Shown here in pieces: positions 21,620 to 35,116 of a stretch of 64,000 bases of DNA. The DNA lies in assembly GCA_002633005.1 (NCBI GenBank), contig NMRA01000678.1, positions 65,613-129,612 on the forward strand, in the 5' to 3' direction. The position numbers were made by a program, and so were the translations under genes. How positions within the stretch are numbered: the stretch's first letter is position 1; each line of letters begins with the position of its first letter. Source of the DNA: Phoronis australis. Its lineage: Eukaryota > Phoronida > Phoronidae. The notes under the pieces are model-generated. The model was not told where the DNA came from. It made no database searches and worked only from the letters and a program-made list of their open reading frames with translations.

Positions 21620-24600
21620 ATGAAATTGTCTCTAGTGGCGTTTTACTTAGTCTGTGCTGTTGCTTTGGTAAGTTCTCTATTCAAACTTTGAGTGGTCATG
21701 TGTTAATTGGGTTTTGGACTTTTCATGTAAAATATGAGCCCAAGAACTTTTAAGTTAAAATGGACACTGAAGTGTCAAAACAGAGTTTTGTAACGTTCTT
21801 TGCTCAAGATTGAAAGTCACTGTTAGTAATGGAAGTTAGTTGTTCAGTCGATATCAGCTACCAAGGGAAATAACTGAAATTTATTTTCAGTAATAGAAAA
21901 AGTACAACGGATTTTTATTGCGTCTAGGGAAATGGTACCATTTACCAGTAAAAAATAACGCTTCGGAAATGATGAGTCAGGCCATGTTTAGGTCGCATGT
22001 CTGATAGACATTAGGAACATTTAACATTGAAAAGTAAAAGTCTTGGAAAAGAAAAAAAAACTACTTAACAATTCGTTTTGTATCACTCACCAATTTTGAT
22101 TACCCTTAGGTTAAAGCGGTGTCATTCCAATGTCATACGATTTACCCCAAACTGTCAATAATTTCCTACCCAACACATAAACCATGTTCAATCGTTCTTG
22201 ACTTGTAAATTTCTCGCGAAGACAAAGGTACACGTATTTTTATGTAATTGATTTGAAAGTGATAATATGGAACAAAATGATTGTTACTGTTGCAGTGCTC
22301 GGCTAAACCGGGTCCTTTCAGTGAGGGTCCTTTCAGCGGAAAACTTGCGGATCCCAAAAATGTATCTGTATTTGTCGCTGAGATTGTAAGTAATGGTATG
22401 GGGGTAGTGCAGAAAAGAAACATGATCGGCGGAAAGAAACAATCACGTAAGTAATGTAACTTTTATCTGTGCTAGCATAGATTATACATGCGCGCACCCA
22501 GCCTCCAATATGCGGGGGGGTCTAATTTCTGACGTCGTGGACCTTTCGATAACAATAACGAGGGTGAACATAAAAAGGGGGCGCACCACTGTGAATTTCG
22601 CGTTTGTGCCTGTTTAATGGACTTTTGTCTCCTTCTCTCAGACTTTTGTTTCTCGGAGGCCGACCTTTTTGCCCACTTCGCCANGACGACAGATTCGCAA
22701 CTCCGACATTTTGTTCCGTGCTTACCAAGAGGAGGCGTCACCATCCTGAATTATCTGGTGCAGTTTCCGGTTAGTATATTTTGACGGAAAATTCTCGCAT
22801 AAACTTTACTGTCCAGTACAACGAAAAATATAATAAATTCGGCATTGAAACGCTGTTAAAAGTCTTCCAATAGTAGAGCTGTTGGTATCGTGAGAACTTT
22901 TGGCAATGCTGCTGGTAATTGATTACAAAATTCAAACTTCGGTGCCGATTGATTATGTCGTTTGCTTGCACAATACTAGCAGCATAGTTATTGGACAGTT
23001 TGTGATTCATTGTTTAAATACTGAGAAAACTACGAAAGCATATTTGTGCACAAATTCCAAGGAGTACCTGTGAATTCAAAAGATACTTATATATCTATTT
23101 TGTTTTAGAAAAATATTATTTTGTTAGGATTAAAAAATGCGCCGCTGCAACGATTTCACTGGTTTAACCTTTGTATGGTTATAATTCAACCTTTTCTCAA
23201 GTGAGCAGTTCTTCTGGGAAGTGTTGAGTGGCCCTTAAAAGGGCCGTTGGTTGTACTGTGCATGAGCCTTAGGTATAGCGTGAAATGTTTCTTAAAAAAA
23301 CCGTTGAATAATTCAACATAACTCACACAGTATATACCGTGTTCACTCAATTACTGAAGGTGCTCTTCATTTAAGTTTTCACCAGGGATGGTTGGATGAA
23401 AACAGACAAGATGACAAAATCGATGACAGTTGTAACACCTTTGTTACCGTTCACCAACGTTTTCACGAACCCTGCCTCGTTCAGTTCTTGTTCCTAGATC
23501 CACAAATAATCCTGAACCGTAGGGAAAAAAGACATACAACAAAACGAATCAAATTTCGAAAATCATCGCCTTCGCAGGATTCAGTGTTGCTGTCGCCATA
23601 CCGATATTCTTCCCCAACATCCATGTCGAAAATCGGCGTTGCAAGTGATGGAAAATTGTGTCTTTTGTTTCTAAATTTTAACCCATTTTTTAAGAAAGGG
23701 GTGTACTGATTATGTCTAATGTTGATAGAGCATGACTTGTGGTTTTTACAATGCATTAATCGTGCTGCATGTATTGATATTAAGTGGCCTCTTTGAGTTG
23801 AACAGAAAATAAATTAAACGAAACGCATTAAAGTTTTGAAAATATAAAGAGCAGTAACAGACTACCTAAAAATCAAGCGTGTTTTCGAAAGGTTTGCGCA
23901 TTTGGTGTGATCCGATTGGTTCAAGCACTTGCGGCTGGAAAATTATAGATGTAGATTATTACATGGCGAAGTCATTATCCCGAGTGGATTTTAGAGAATT
24001 ATCGCCCGAGAGGGGTTAGTTCCAAGGGTGATAATTCTCCAAAATCCACGAGGGCTCTAGATAAGGGGGATAACGACTGAGAACATGTACTAATCTATTT
24101 ATACCACATACTAAACGAGAAACATTGCATTGAATCGATCTACCTTTCTCGGCTCGCCTCGGCTTTGTAACTACATGTACTTTCTATGTCAGAGGCCCGG
24201 GGTCGGAGGTCGTGACCTTTTAAGAAAAGCCGAGCTATTTTTGTCAAATAATGCTTATACTCAAAACCAATTGGAAATTTAAACAAAATCATTAGTATTT
24301 TTGTCGGGTTCTCAAGTTTTCCGAGGCTAGGGTAAGGTAGAAATGTTTCTGTGAACTTCCATGTCTGTGGCGTTATTCATACCTGACCAAACTTTAAAAA
24401 AAGAGGCCCTTTTTTAAAACCAGGAGCTGCATAGGTGCAATTTGTGTAGGCGTTTGTATGCGTTGCGAGTTTTTATAAAAACGGGTCAGTCTGTAGCCAA
24501 CTACGGTAAATTCATAACAGATTGGGTGCAGTGCAACTGAAGTTCATAAAAAGTTAAACTGGACTTCCAAACCGCTTGATCTGATTTGATTATTTTGTTT

Positions 24601-27600
24601 CGGAGAACTGGATGCAAAAGCCTTTATTAGTATCTGTTAGAAGACCAAAACCGTGTTTGATATCCTTTTATAGCTGGTGCGTTCGAGTCTGAATTGGTTT
24701 GAGTTTGGTAGTACGAGCTTGGACTACTTTACTGCATAAACGATAACATACTTGGGCACACAATAATACTAAGAAACTTATTGCGAGTGCTTATTACAGT
24801 AGAACAGAAAATGTCAAAAATGGCTCCGAGTTCGATTTCGGAGATTAGACCCCGGGCCCTGGGGTCCTTAAAAACGGCAGTGGTGGAATGCTCATTGATT
24901 GCTATTATCGATCATACGAGTCATAATGGCGTATATCTATGGAAATATTTCAAAATCATTTCAATCCAAAAATTAGTTCGTTTTATCTGACGATTATCCA
25001 CTACAGTTTTCTAAAGCGGAACTCCTTTTTTCAGCTGCCACACCCGAAGTTATCAACAGCGCTATGAGCGCCTTGGTTAAGACATGGCCTCGAGCGGAGA
25101 AAATCTTTGACAACGCTAATACAGATATCGAGGAATTGATCAGCAAAACTGATCCAACCAGTACGTCAACGCCTTGTCTAATTTCTAGTAGCAAATATTT
25201 ACGTCTAAGTAGCTTGCAGCTTTCCTAAAAGTAGTAAAAGTTGAAAATCTTGATTTATATATTTTAACAATCTATTAAGGCTTGTGGTTTGGAACATCCT
25301 GGCAAACCCAGAAGTCATTTTGCGGGAAGAACCGTTGAATTTGGCAGTATTTTGATTAATTTGTTTTCTCCCATGCAGCGTGTAGCGGGATGCCTTTCAT
25401 CAGTTTCAATCCCTGACCAACGCAAATTTGGAAACCGCAACATTCCGAGGTCACTCCAAGCCATGAAACCCTACCCCAAACACTTTTGACGACCTCTTCC
25501 GTCGTAACGTGCTCTTCTTTCGTTTGTCGGTCTTGTACCTCTCAGAGGGGGCCTGACCGGTGATTAGGAGTCGACTGTAGCTTTTCTATTTTTATGCAAC
25601 TGTGAAGCTACTCTTCTAGGGGGTTTTGACGATGGTATCAATTGTCACTCGTCCCACAGAATTGTTATGTCTTAGTTCCATTCAGTTTACCTCTCTCAGG
25701 GGGGCCCTTGAAGGGTAAGGTGAACTCTCCTCTCCGCTCTCCATAAATCCGGCAATGACACGAGATATGTAGAGCTTGGTGCAATTAGTTTAGGTAATGG
25801 GTACCACCCAGTTTTCAGGATTTTATAAATGAAAGTACACGGTGTAGTGAAACTCAATTGCATTTTTCAGTGGCATACGGACTCCAGGGACGCGGGTTCC
25901 TTAAAATCGATAAGTATTTGAAGTGATCCATAAAACTGGCTAATCATATTGGAAATGCATTATTGATTGTCTAAACTTCGACGTGCAATGACTGCGAGCA
26001 TGATGTTACGTGTCTTTTTTCAGAGAAAGATAAAGCTAAGGTATACGGAGGACTGTTGCAGGGTTTGCGCACCACCGATAACGTGGTACGTGCGGCGTAC
26101 GCGAAATATAACGTTACGCTGAACAGGATCTTGACTTCCGGTAAGTTTCACACCTCCACATGTTCAATCTCACCTGCGTCATTGTCTTGAATACAGGCTA
26201 TATTAGAATTAGGGTCTGGTGTACATCATGAAAACGAGGCTATTTAATTTGAGTGTTGACCATGTAATTACGATCTGATTGGTAGGCGCATTTCCAATAA
26301 TTCTGTTTGTAGTAAATTGAAACATGGCAAGCATTTCATAATCTCTGGCGGTATATGTGATACTTAACTAAGGTTATTATTAAATTCAAATGTTTGATCC
26401 AGGGAATTCGCCGAACGTTATGTCCTCAATACCATAAGTTAAAGACAAATTAAATTTCTGATTTGCCCAATGAAATAAGGAGGGCCAAAAAGATTGCAAT
26501 ATTTACATGATCAATACAAATGAACAAATTTCTCTAGTTCTTCCTTCCAAGAACTGCACTTATGCGAAACTCCAATTTTCCCGAGAAAAGTGTTAGTGTT
26601 AAGTATTTTGTGTGTCAAACGAATTTGAAACCACTTGAATAATTTGTAGCAGTGGGTTTTTCACCACTAAAAGTCAGTTAAAGGAGTATAAAATTGTCTC
26701 CCATTTGTTCCAAAGTTTGTGTTTGTACAGTAGGTTAACTTATAAAGAAAATTCCCTGGCTCAGCAATAGTGAGATAAGTGAAAGTGTTTGCAGGAAGTT
26801 TGGCAAAGTAACTTCATTTCTTGAAATTTTTTTCTTACTTTAAGATATTCACTTAATGTTATCCTCAAGCCGTAAAATATGAACAATATTTTTCTGGCTG
26901 AGTGGGAATTATTCCATTCACTTTAAACTCATTAATACTTGGCACCGTGGCAAGTTTTCTTACTGAAGTTATTTCGCCACCAAATGGTATTCAGTCTTTC
27001 ATTGTTGACAGTCAGCGCCCGGCCGTAACGGAAATCGTGGGGGACCAACGTGGGTATCTTAGTGTCCGTCTAAATTTATTTTCGATATTTTCGCAAGTTT
27101 AATGGTCACGATATTCTAACTGTATAGCACTTTCATTCAATTATTTTGAAGTTGCACGTTCGTTGCTCTGTTTATACCAGAGTTAATTAAACCCAGTAAA
27201 ACGCGTTTAGCCTGCCCCACCCTAGTCGGCCTTGTTATTCAATTGTTGGCACCGGAATGTGAATAGTCAAGTGTCTGAAACTATCCTTGTATGTATGCGG
27301 CATTTATGATTTAACTATTTATTTCGATAAAACAGCCGGGGATGGCATGCCTTCACCTTTCACCAGTGCAATGGTCTCGATCGGTCCGCAGCGGGTCAAC
27401 AGCTGCCTGGTCCGAGTCCGGCAAAATAATTTCTGTCAAAATTTATTTTGCCACATTTGCCAACAATTTCAGTACAAATTGTTCCTATTCTGGTTTTATT
27501 AAAGTTAAGCCCGCTGTTAATCCCGTTTTCAGGCTGGTAACAGACACTGCTCCAGTCGCACAGCCGGTGTTCTATTTTTGAAAGTAGAACACCGGCTAAA

Positions 27601-30600
27601 AGCTGGGTTCCTGAATGAATTGTATGTCTGCTTTCGCTCGTTCAAAATGGCGGTGCATGTGTTCTTCTGGTCGCAATCATGAGTGGCGCGTTTATTAAAA
27701 CTTTCTTCGGCTACGGATTGTATATTGGCTATGGAATAGGCACTGCTTGGTTCATCAGTTTTTGATTCATATCACTTATTGCTATAAAACTGATCTTAAT
27801 CGGTGCCTAGAGGAGGTAACCGACAGAGCCACGTGTTCACATCACGTGACCTAGAAATTACAAGCCTGATAACTGAGATGCAGAGAAGAGATTTCTGTGT
27901 TTAGGAAGATCTGCAAGTTCGCCACCATTGGATATCATACTCGGCGTTCAGTTAAAATGACCCACCGTGACGTTAAATTAGCATTGCCGTGTAGGATCGT
28001 CTTTTTATTGGGGTGTGATTCTTCATTTTTCAGGTGTCTCATGGGAGTTCCAAAACAACCGACTGTGGCACTTGATCTTCGTTGTCAGCGCAGAAATAAA
28101 CAAGACTGGTGGGAAGAGTAAGTGAACAGATTGTTTGTTGCATTTTAATTTCATGTTCTCACTCATTTAAACCATCAATTAGTCCAACTTTAAATGTAGT
28201 ATTTTTTAAATAGTCCTGTCAAAAATCGAAGTCTAATAATGGGAAATCAAACACTACGTATTTGTCAATTTCTTTTAGTTTCAAACGAGTGTTTCGTGTG
28301 TAAAATTAGTTATAGCAAACATGTACATAATACGCTGTACAATAAACGTATGGGCAAGATGTGAATGAAGTAACCGGTCTACTGACAAATAACTACTGAT
28401 AAATAAAGTCGCTTGCAACGGATCACTTTCTCAGCACTGGATCACTGTCTCGGAATTCCCACTTATATGGGTCAACAGCTGATTAACTGAAAACAAAGTA
28501 ACCGAAAATACTGCGTTTTCCGACAAAATAAAAAAAAAAAAACAATTGAAAGTAATCTAACTTAATATTGTAATCATACTTTACAGTAATTCCCAAAACA
28601 TTAAGTAAAACAACGCAATCTGAAGCAAGAATGATCACATCAAAGTTTTGATCGTCGGAAGTCACAAATGAAATCTAGGTCAATCGTTCGGCGAACTCGA
28701 TCATTGGGAAGGCGACAATACTCAATTACTTGTTTAGATACAAATAAAAATGAACATTCTAACAAATGAAAGTGAAACAGCTCTATAAATTTCCACTAAA
28801 ATATCGCTTTTCTGCGATTTCATCAATATCGTCTGCTCATTCTCCGCCGTCCGACTGAGTCAATATGGCTTATGACAGCGTTGACCTGTTTACAACTGAA
28901 TTCGTTGTAATTCCATTTCCAGTATCAAAAACACTTCGATGAATATTAAAAGTGTGTTTACCTTGTTCTTATCTTTATCTGCTAGTTGAAACTAGAGAAA
29001 TTAAAGATTATTAACCGATTCTGCTCTTTTGTTTTCTGTCCACCTAGATAAATTATATGGGCGAACGTTTCATTGCGTGTACGTGTTCCTACGTGTGATA
29101 GAAATCTAGTTCGGCAAAGAAACACTATGAAAAATGACAAAATACGAGGTATAATTCGGTGGAATGAAAATACATCACTCTGATCATGCCGAGACCAAAT
29201 CACTACCCATTTTTAACACACGACATATGACCTATTTTTACTTTAACAACTTTGAACTCGGACGATCTCATGTTTTGTAAAAAATCATGATTGTTTATGC
29301 AAGTTTTATTGTCAATATTTACGATACATTTGGAGCAGAGCCCGAAGAAGAAGAATGTATCAAAGCCCTCCACGCAGATGTCCAGGGAATACGCGATGAA
29401 ATTAAATGGATCGCCCAAGAAGTGTCCTCTGAACAGCTTGAAAAAGGCAAGCCAATATTTTGTACCATTGCTACATGCTATAGCCGCTTGCCAGACACGA
29501 TCGCACTACTTGCAGCGAGAAACTTGGCTTATGAAAAGGAAATATTAAGCATCATCGGTGTCAACGTACGCCAACCGTTGATTCCTGTTTCAACATTCCG
29601 AATGGACACCCTTTCAATTTTCCGGTGGCGGCCATTTTGATAGTGTATCATCACGTGTAAGTACTGATCCACAGATTGTTGCGTGTCTTGTGTACACACT
29701 GGTGCAGGTGTGAACTAACTTAAAACACCAGCAAAATCTTGAGTGAGTCACACACGATCTTGCTGGATCACTAGTCCCTTGTATTGTTGGGCGACACCTG
29801 AGAGTGAGGTTGTTCTGAATCATGATCACCATGATAAATGCTTCTGAAATGGTATCCCCTTTCACTGGGCCTACGCAAGTTAATGTCGTCCCGGACAATC
29901 AAACGACAGTTGACCGTAATATTTTCGGGCGCATTGACTGCTACATACTTCAGGTTTTATATCTACTTACAAGTTCAATTCTTTCTTTGCAGACGAACTG
30001 CCACATCCCGTCGAGGTTGTCAAGGAGATAGCCATCATTGAGTACATGAGTAAGAAGATTGACAGGGAGATCGTTCAGCTTTTTCGTGGTGTTATTGCCA
30101 TGTTTTGTAAGTTGAATTTGCATGCCACGTATTGTAAGTTTAATTTATAACATTGCACCTTTCATTCTTTGGGATCCAATCATGCTCGCTAAGTACGATT
30201 TACACTTACACCAACTATTCAGATACTTCTGTCTGAAATTTGAAGCAGTATTAAATCAGACGCTTGAAAGTAATTCAGGAAAATCCTCACATTTTTCGAG
30301 TTGTTTTGAGATTGATATGCAACCAACCTCGGAATTATCAAAGCTGTATCTCAGAAATGTCTGATTGTAATTTGAAGCCACGGAATACCGAGGTGTTTCG
30401 CTTATGGCCGCCCGCACTCTCAGTTTTGTTTGCTTAAGCTTTTCTGGCAGCCGAGATTCAGTTGGAAGTTAATTCTTTTGTCATCCGGCCTACTTTAGTT
30501 GGATACTTATCCTCACCGTAATAATGCGCTTGACACCAAATCGATTTATCACGTGTCTAAACCAAAGTAGATCAATTTGAACTTAAGTTTGTTTTTCGCC

Positions 30601-31744
30601 CTGTTTATATGGATGAAAACGAAAATCAAATTGGGCCTTTTACTATCATAACATTGGCTACGTCATATTCTATACCGTAACAGAATTTCGTTTTTTGTCA
30701 ACAAGAACATCGGAACCATCAACGACTCAAGGAAACGCTTCAAATTTTATTGGTGTTGGCCAACCCAAAAATTGTGAATTCGAAAATGGCGCGTGCTCGC
30801 ATTGACTGTGACTTGACGTAATCGAGTATAGAATCCTATCAGGGTAGGGAACATGTTGAGACCGATCTCATGAAAATAAAACGCTTTTCGGTTTTCCTTT
30901 TCTGGCCAGCTATAAACAAAAGCAATGCAGCTTGGAGTTCGAGATCGGAGACTGGCCCAGCAATAAATGTCTCATTCACGTTATAACGAATTCACGGAAC
31001 AAACGTAACGAATTGCAAAACTTCATACGCTCAGATTTCCACAAGATCAACTTCTCGAGAGAATGGGCTGCAAGGGATGACGAAAAACAACAACTAATTG
31101 AAAGCAACGGCCAGATAAACTTCAGCATATTTCAGCCAACGTGAAAAATTCCCCGAATGTATGAATACTCTGAACCTATTCGTAGTATACAATTATGTAA
31201 CATTTCAGCGTTCCTAAACAAGCCGGACACGGACAAACCGGACAAACCCACCCCCCCAAAAAACCAGGTTCTGTCGACGTTGCATTCCCTGATTGACGAA
31301 ATTTTTGCTCTCAAACGCTCTCGCTCCAATGGCATACAAAAAGCTTTGGAAAAGGTAATTTTTTGTATGTTCAGTGACATAACACAGACTGACTAAGGCT
31401 TTTTTGTTTTCTTCTGTACCCATAAGTTTTCTTGTTGTTAGAACATTAGAACTGCTTGCTTCTCATGGTCCATTTTAAATTTTTGGTGCTAATTATCTTT
31501 TTCGTACGATAATTTCTATGTTTTGACCTCTTGAAATGGGCATAGTCCACGCTTTCGCCTTTCCTAATCGACATTGATACATGCACTTTTTCTTGGTATT
31601 CGCTCTGCCAAAGAGTAACTTGTTATCTCTGAACTTTAACAGGAGAAGGAGAGAAAAGACTTCTTGACCTTGGGAAATGACGAAGAAGCGGACCGGAAGC
31701 GTCGTAGCGTACTTCGTGAGACGATGAAAGCTAATCGAAAGTAA
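21620..31744 (+). CDS. Gene B: secreted helix-rich repeat protein, 9 exons, unknown family
   Basis: Exons: 21620-21667, 22296-22446, 25035-25160, 26024-26140, 28034-28117, 29339-29446, 29993-30106, 31209-31354, 31643-31744. They sum to 996 nt (331 aa) with matching phases and no split-codon stop. Exon 1 is a signal peptide (MKLSLVAFYLVCAVAL), followed by CSAKPG. Exons 3-7 are phase-1 symmetric and encode short amphipathic helical modules, for example HADVQGIRDEIKWIAQEV and VEVVKEIAIIEYMSKKI. Sequons NVS, NVT and NKT are present and cysteines are few. Exon 8 has a DKPDKPTPPK linker. Exon 9 is strongly basic, with RKRR|SVLRETMKANRK resembling a furin site. The exon 6 donor is GC. Exon 2 has a second GTAAGT inside it (after 22385) that would break phase. 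No family is recognised; the secreted location is inferred from the signal peptide. Confidence 0.75.
22490..22745 (+). mobile_element. hAT-like MITE relic in gene B intron 2
   Basis: Text such as GCGCGCACCCAGCCTCCAA and GGGGGGTCTAATTTCTGACG matches the interior of the element at 35969-36237. It contains an N at 22684. Open frames on the minus strand here belong to the repeat and are not taken as genes. Confidence 0.4.
23955..24285 (-). repeat. Inverted-pair repeat, right copy (gene B intron 2)
   Basis: Reverse complement of 17230-17548. The foldback part here is more complete: GTGGATTTTAGAGAATTATC pairs with GATAATTCTCCAAAATCCAC around a short spacer (about 23990-24052). Confidence 0.65.
27563..27596. 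repeat. Perfect 12-bp stem hairpin in gene B intron 4
   Basis: GCCGGTGTTCTA (27563-27574) pairs exactly with TAGAACACCGGC (27585-27596) across a 10-nt loop. No other signal suggests a known RNA class. Confidence 0.5.
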
Positions 31745-33300
31745 ACCGATTAGTCGAGAACTTGTTTCCGTTGGAATCGAGTTCACGTTCGGATGTCAGA
31801 GAAGACCGGAAACTCCCTACAACATTCATTATCTTGAAACAACACAATGGGAATTAACTACAAATAGTTGAAGACTTACCAACTTATTGATATGAGTTCA
31901 TATAAATTTTACTCTAGAAATAAACATTTTCAAATTATCAGACGTTTGTTTTAGTGGCAACTATGTATCAAAAATTGTACAGTTTTGATCGTTTGCAACA
32001 TCAACAACATCCAATGTGATTCCTCAAAGTAGAGGTATTTCGATCATTTAAACTATACCCTCTCTTTAGACATTTGAAATATTTTAACACCTGTTCTAAG
32101 CGTGCATGTGTTTGTTACACGCGTTATTTTGAATGTACACGAAAACGCCTTAACAGGAGCATAACAAATGATAACAGAAGAATTCGTCATTTTAACAAAC
32201 ACGTTTTAGTCAAGACGAAGTGAAATTAAGGTTGCATGTCACAGTCGTGCACAAAATTAACCAAGACACAGATTCAGGTAGGACACAAGGGGTTCGGGGC
32301 CCCATCTAATGACGTTGACAGCATACCGCCTCCTCCCCCCGCCTTCCAGCTTCCTAGATCCGTAAGAGTCAGCAGTCACCACTTTCTACTTAAAGGACGG
32401 AATCAACAATTGGTCGGACTTCAAACCACTTGCCCGGATTTCAAAACTACTAGCTGACTGGACTGCAAAACCGATTGGACTTTGTTCTAACTCAGTTTGG
32501 TGGTCGGACCTCAAAATGGGTTGGCCGGTACCTCAAAGATGGCCGCACCCAAAAAACTGGTTGTGCCGACCTCTATAACGGGTTGGCCGGTGATCAAGCA
32601 GAACAGCCGATCAAGTCACCGATTTTGAACAAAACAAACAGACCGGTACGAAAAATAAACACTAGATGTCACTTGAATCTTTCCATTGAAAGGTAGTTTT
32701 ACTGTCGTGTTTGATCATCGGCCAACTGGTTGCAGCACCGGCCATCGTGATTTGAAGTCCTGCCAACACGTTTGATCACCGACCATCTGGTTTTGCAGTC
32801 CAGCCGATTTGTTTTTAAGTCCGACGAATTCTCTCGTATGCACTTTTGCCCTCACACACTTTTCCCGTCTCTAGGACACATTTCCTTATTCGTGCACGGA
32901 CCACCCCTGCTCACGCACAATGTTCTGTGCTCGAGGTGCCACTTCTCACGTAACGGACAAACTTGTCGACAGAACTGCTGACTGCTTCCGTTGCTGTCTT
33001 TTTTCAATGGCTTATTTCAGAATGTTCGCGAGACGCGAAAAGTGATCCGGTATGGGGAATAGCGTGCGCGAGTGGGATTTTGTTAGCGGACAATTAGCCC
33101 TAGCCGTGCGCCTTCAGCAGTGAACAAGTCCCACCGTCGGCTCCTGCCCCCCCGTGAGGGACTCTCCTGGTCATCTCGACAGTGGTTTTACGTCAACAAA
33201 TTGAAAAAGATACAAATGATAATTTTTGAAAAATCAACAGATGACCTGGATAATCTGGAATTGACATAGGCTCCCTTTTTACGCAGACATAACCAAAAAT
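27760..33300 (+). repeat. Segmental duplication, copy 2 (gene B 3' half and downstream)
   Basis: Collinear partner of 2765-8905. The breakpoint lies inside intron 4 of gene B, so copy 1 received only exons 5-9. Copy 2 has a one-base insertion at about 28012 in the stretch that copy 1 reads as a signal peptide, so that frame is not open here. Confidence 0.8.
31919..31924 (+). terminator. Poly(A) signal of gene B
   Basis: AATAAA lies 175 nt after the stop codon, at the position equivalent to that of gene A. Confidence 0.55.
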
Positions 33301-34907
33301 ATAATAATAAACATACGGCATATCTATTTTAAGGCCCACGCGGGCGTTTTTCTTCGTGACTGTTCTTGCCTCCTGTTACAACGTCGTAGATCCGCTAGCG
33401 TGTTTAACAACTTCTACCTTTATTAACACCGACATAAGACGTTTCTTTCACAAACGCATCCAGAGCCCTTACGTAAGATCAAGATAACTGACTCCCGTTC
33501 AGTAACACTAGGACCTCGCTAAAAGCAATTCTTCGTGAGATTACGTGAGATGTTGCCGTGTATTTTAAATGAGAACACCTGGCTAGATTTTTGCTATATC
33601 CTAGCGTAGAAACTAGCGTAGATCCTAGCGTTACTGAACGCACGCCTGAACAGGACGAGTCACTTCCACCTAAAAGTAAAGCACATTCACACATCGAAAA
33701 AAAGAAACAAACAAACAGAGGCAAAGAAAATTAATGACAATTAAAACTACACTGATTACCTCCATCATTTAGGTATGCAAGCGGGAAATGAATTCACTCT
33801 CCAAACCATGAGTTTCATAATTCCTTACAGTGGTAAGACTTGATTTCCGTTACTAAGAATAGCAGATTTTAGCATCAAAAACTATCAGCTAGCCAAGAAA
33901 ATACTTTATAATGTTTCTCAGTTTAGGGGGTTGGCCACCCCTACTCAAAAGAACGTATTTATGGCCCATGCGCATTGCTTTTGATTTGATTTGAAGGTTC
34001 GACGTTCGGCAACAATTCAGGATCGATTGAGTGTGACAATATTTTTAAATCTCAAAGCGATAGTTATCAGCTCACCGCAGACGGCTACATAGCTACAGGC
34101 TGAACTCAGTGTTAGTCTCTTTCGCAGTGAAACGAAATGTAGCACTGTCGAATGTTGTTTAACATGGCTTCACATTGATTAAAGTAATGAGACCGACGTC
34201 ATAACATTCAGTTATTCCCATTGGTTGAAATTTGAGGTAACCCCTTTCAGTTTATAGTTACCGAATATGACAACCAGTTTTTACTCAGTATGTTATTAAA
34301 ATGGGCAGTGGTCGAAATAAACAGAATCAAGAAAACCCCGATCTAGTTGCTTAAGCCCTAACATGTACAGTAAATAAAAGTTGTGCAAGTGGTGGCGATG
34401 TGATCGGTATACTTCCTACCACGGCATGCGCATTGATGCCCACACACGGAATTCCGTGTGCCGTTCATCATTTTCCCACAGGAACACTTTTCAGTATAGG
34501 TGGCGCTGTATCAGAGGGTAATCTCAGTGTCTGACTTAGTGAATCATAGCTGAACTGACACCTCACGCCATGCTTCAATTGAAACTAACCCATAGTCTCG
34601 TCTTGACTCTGGGCAGTCGGCTCAGCTATGCCTTCACTTGAGGAAGACTGTTCAGCTAGTAAATATTCGTCTGTCGACGCTTGTGTCCCATTATCAATGA
34701 CCAGCTTCTCATATTATGGCTTACCTAACGAAAGTTATACTGTAGAATAGAAATGCGAAATAACACAACGTAAACTAGAGAATTTGTATTTTACAGACGA
34801 ACTATCTTTACGTACCGCGAAAACTAATCTTCAAAGAGAAAGCAATTCTCACCGTTTAAATGTAACAAACCTGATCCCAACTTTTGCCGTGGATAAATCG
34901 AAAACAT
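33301..34907. other. Intergenic; block shared with the gene C upstream region
   Basis: About 33480-33610 matches 42200-42340 (AGCAA, then GAGATTACG.GAGA, GCCGTG.ATTT and TGGCTAGATTTTT), which lies about 290-430 bp upstream of the gene C start. No coding exon follows it here. The remainder shows nothing recognisable. Confidence 0.4.
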
Positions 34908-35116
34908 TGTTAGCATCAGGGGTTTTGTCAACATTTGTCGCGCACACGACTCACAAGTTGGCCTATACACCTGTATGAATCAGCTGCTCAACACGCTTGG
35001 GTGCGAGTAGTTTTGTAGTCTTCGGAGTATTGGGCGATGGATGGCTCTGCCCACATAAAAATGGTAGATGTTCGGAGGAGTAGGCAAAATTTGAAGCTCA
35101 CTGCTGAACGATCGAG
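34908..35116 (+). repeat. Young dispersed repeat, copy 1
   Basis: 209 bp nearly identical to 63795-64000, differing by a few substitutions and short indels. It starts TGTTAGCATCAGG and ends GATCGAG. The second copy runs off the window, so the element may be longer. It is non-coding. Confidence 0.7.

Noticed and set aside
21620-31744. Assigning genes A-C to a named toxin, antimicrobial or adhesive family
   Set aside because: Signal peptide, helices and a basic tail are compatible with many roles, and no diagnostic motif was recognised.
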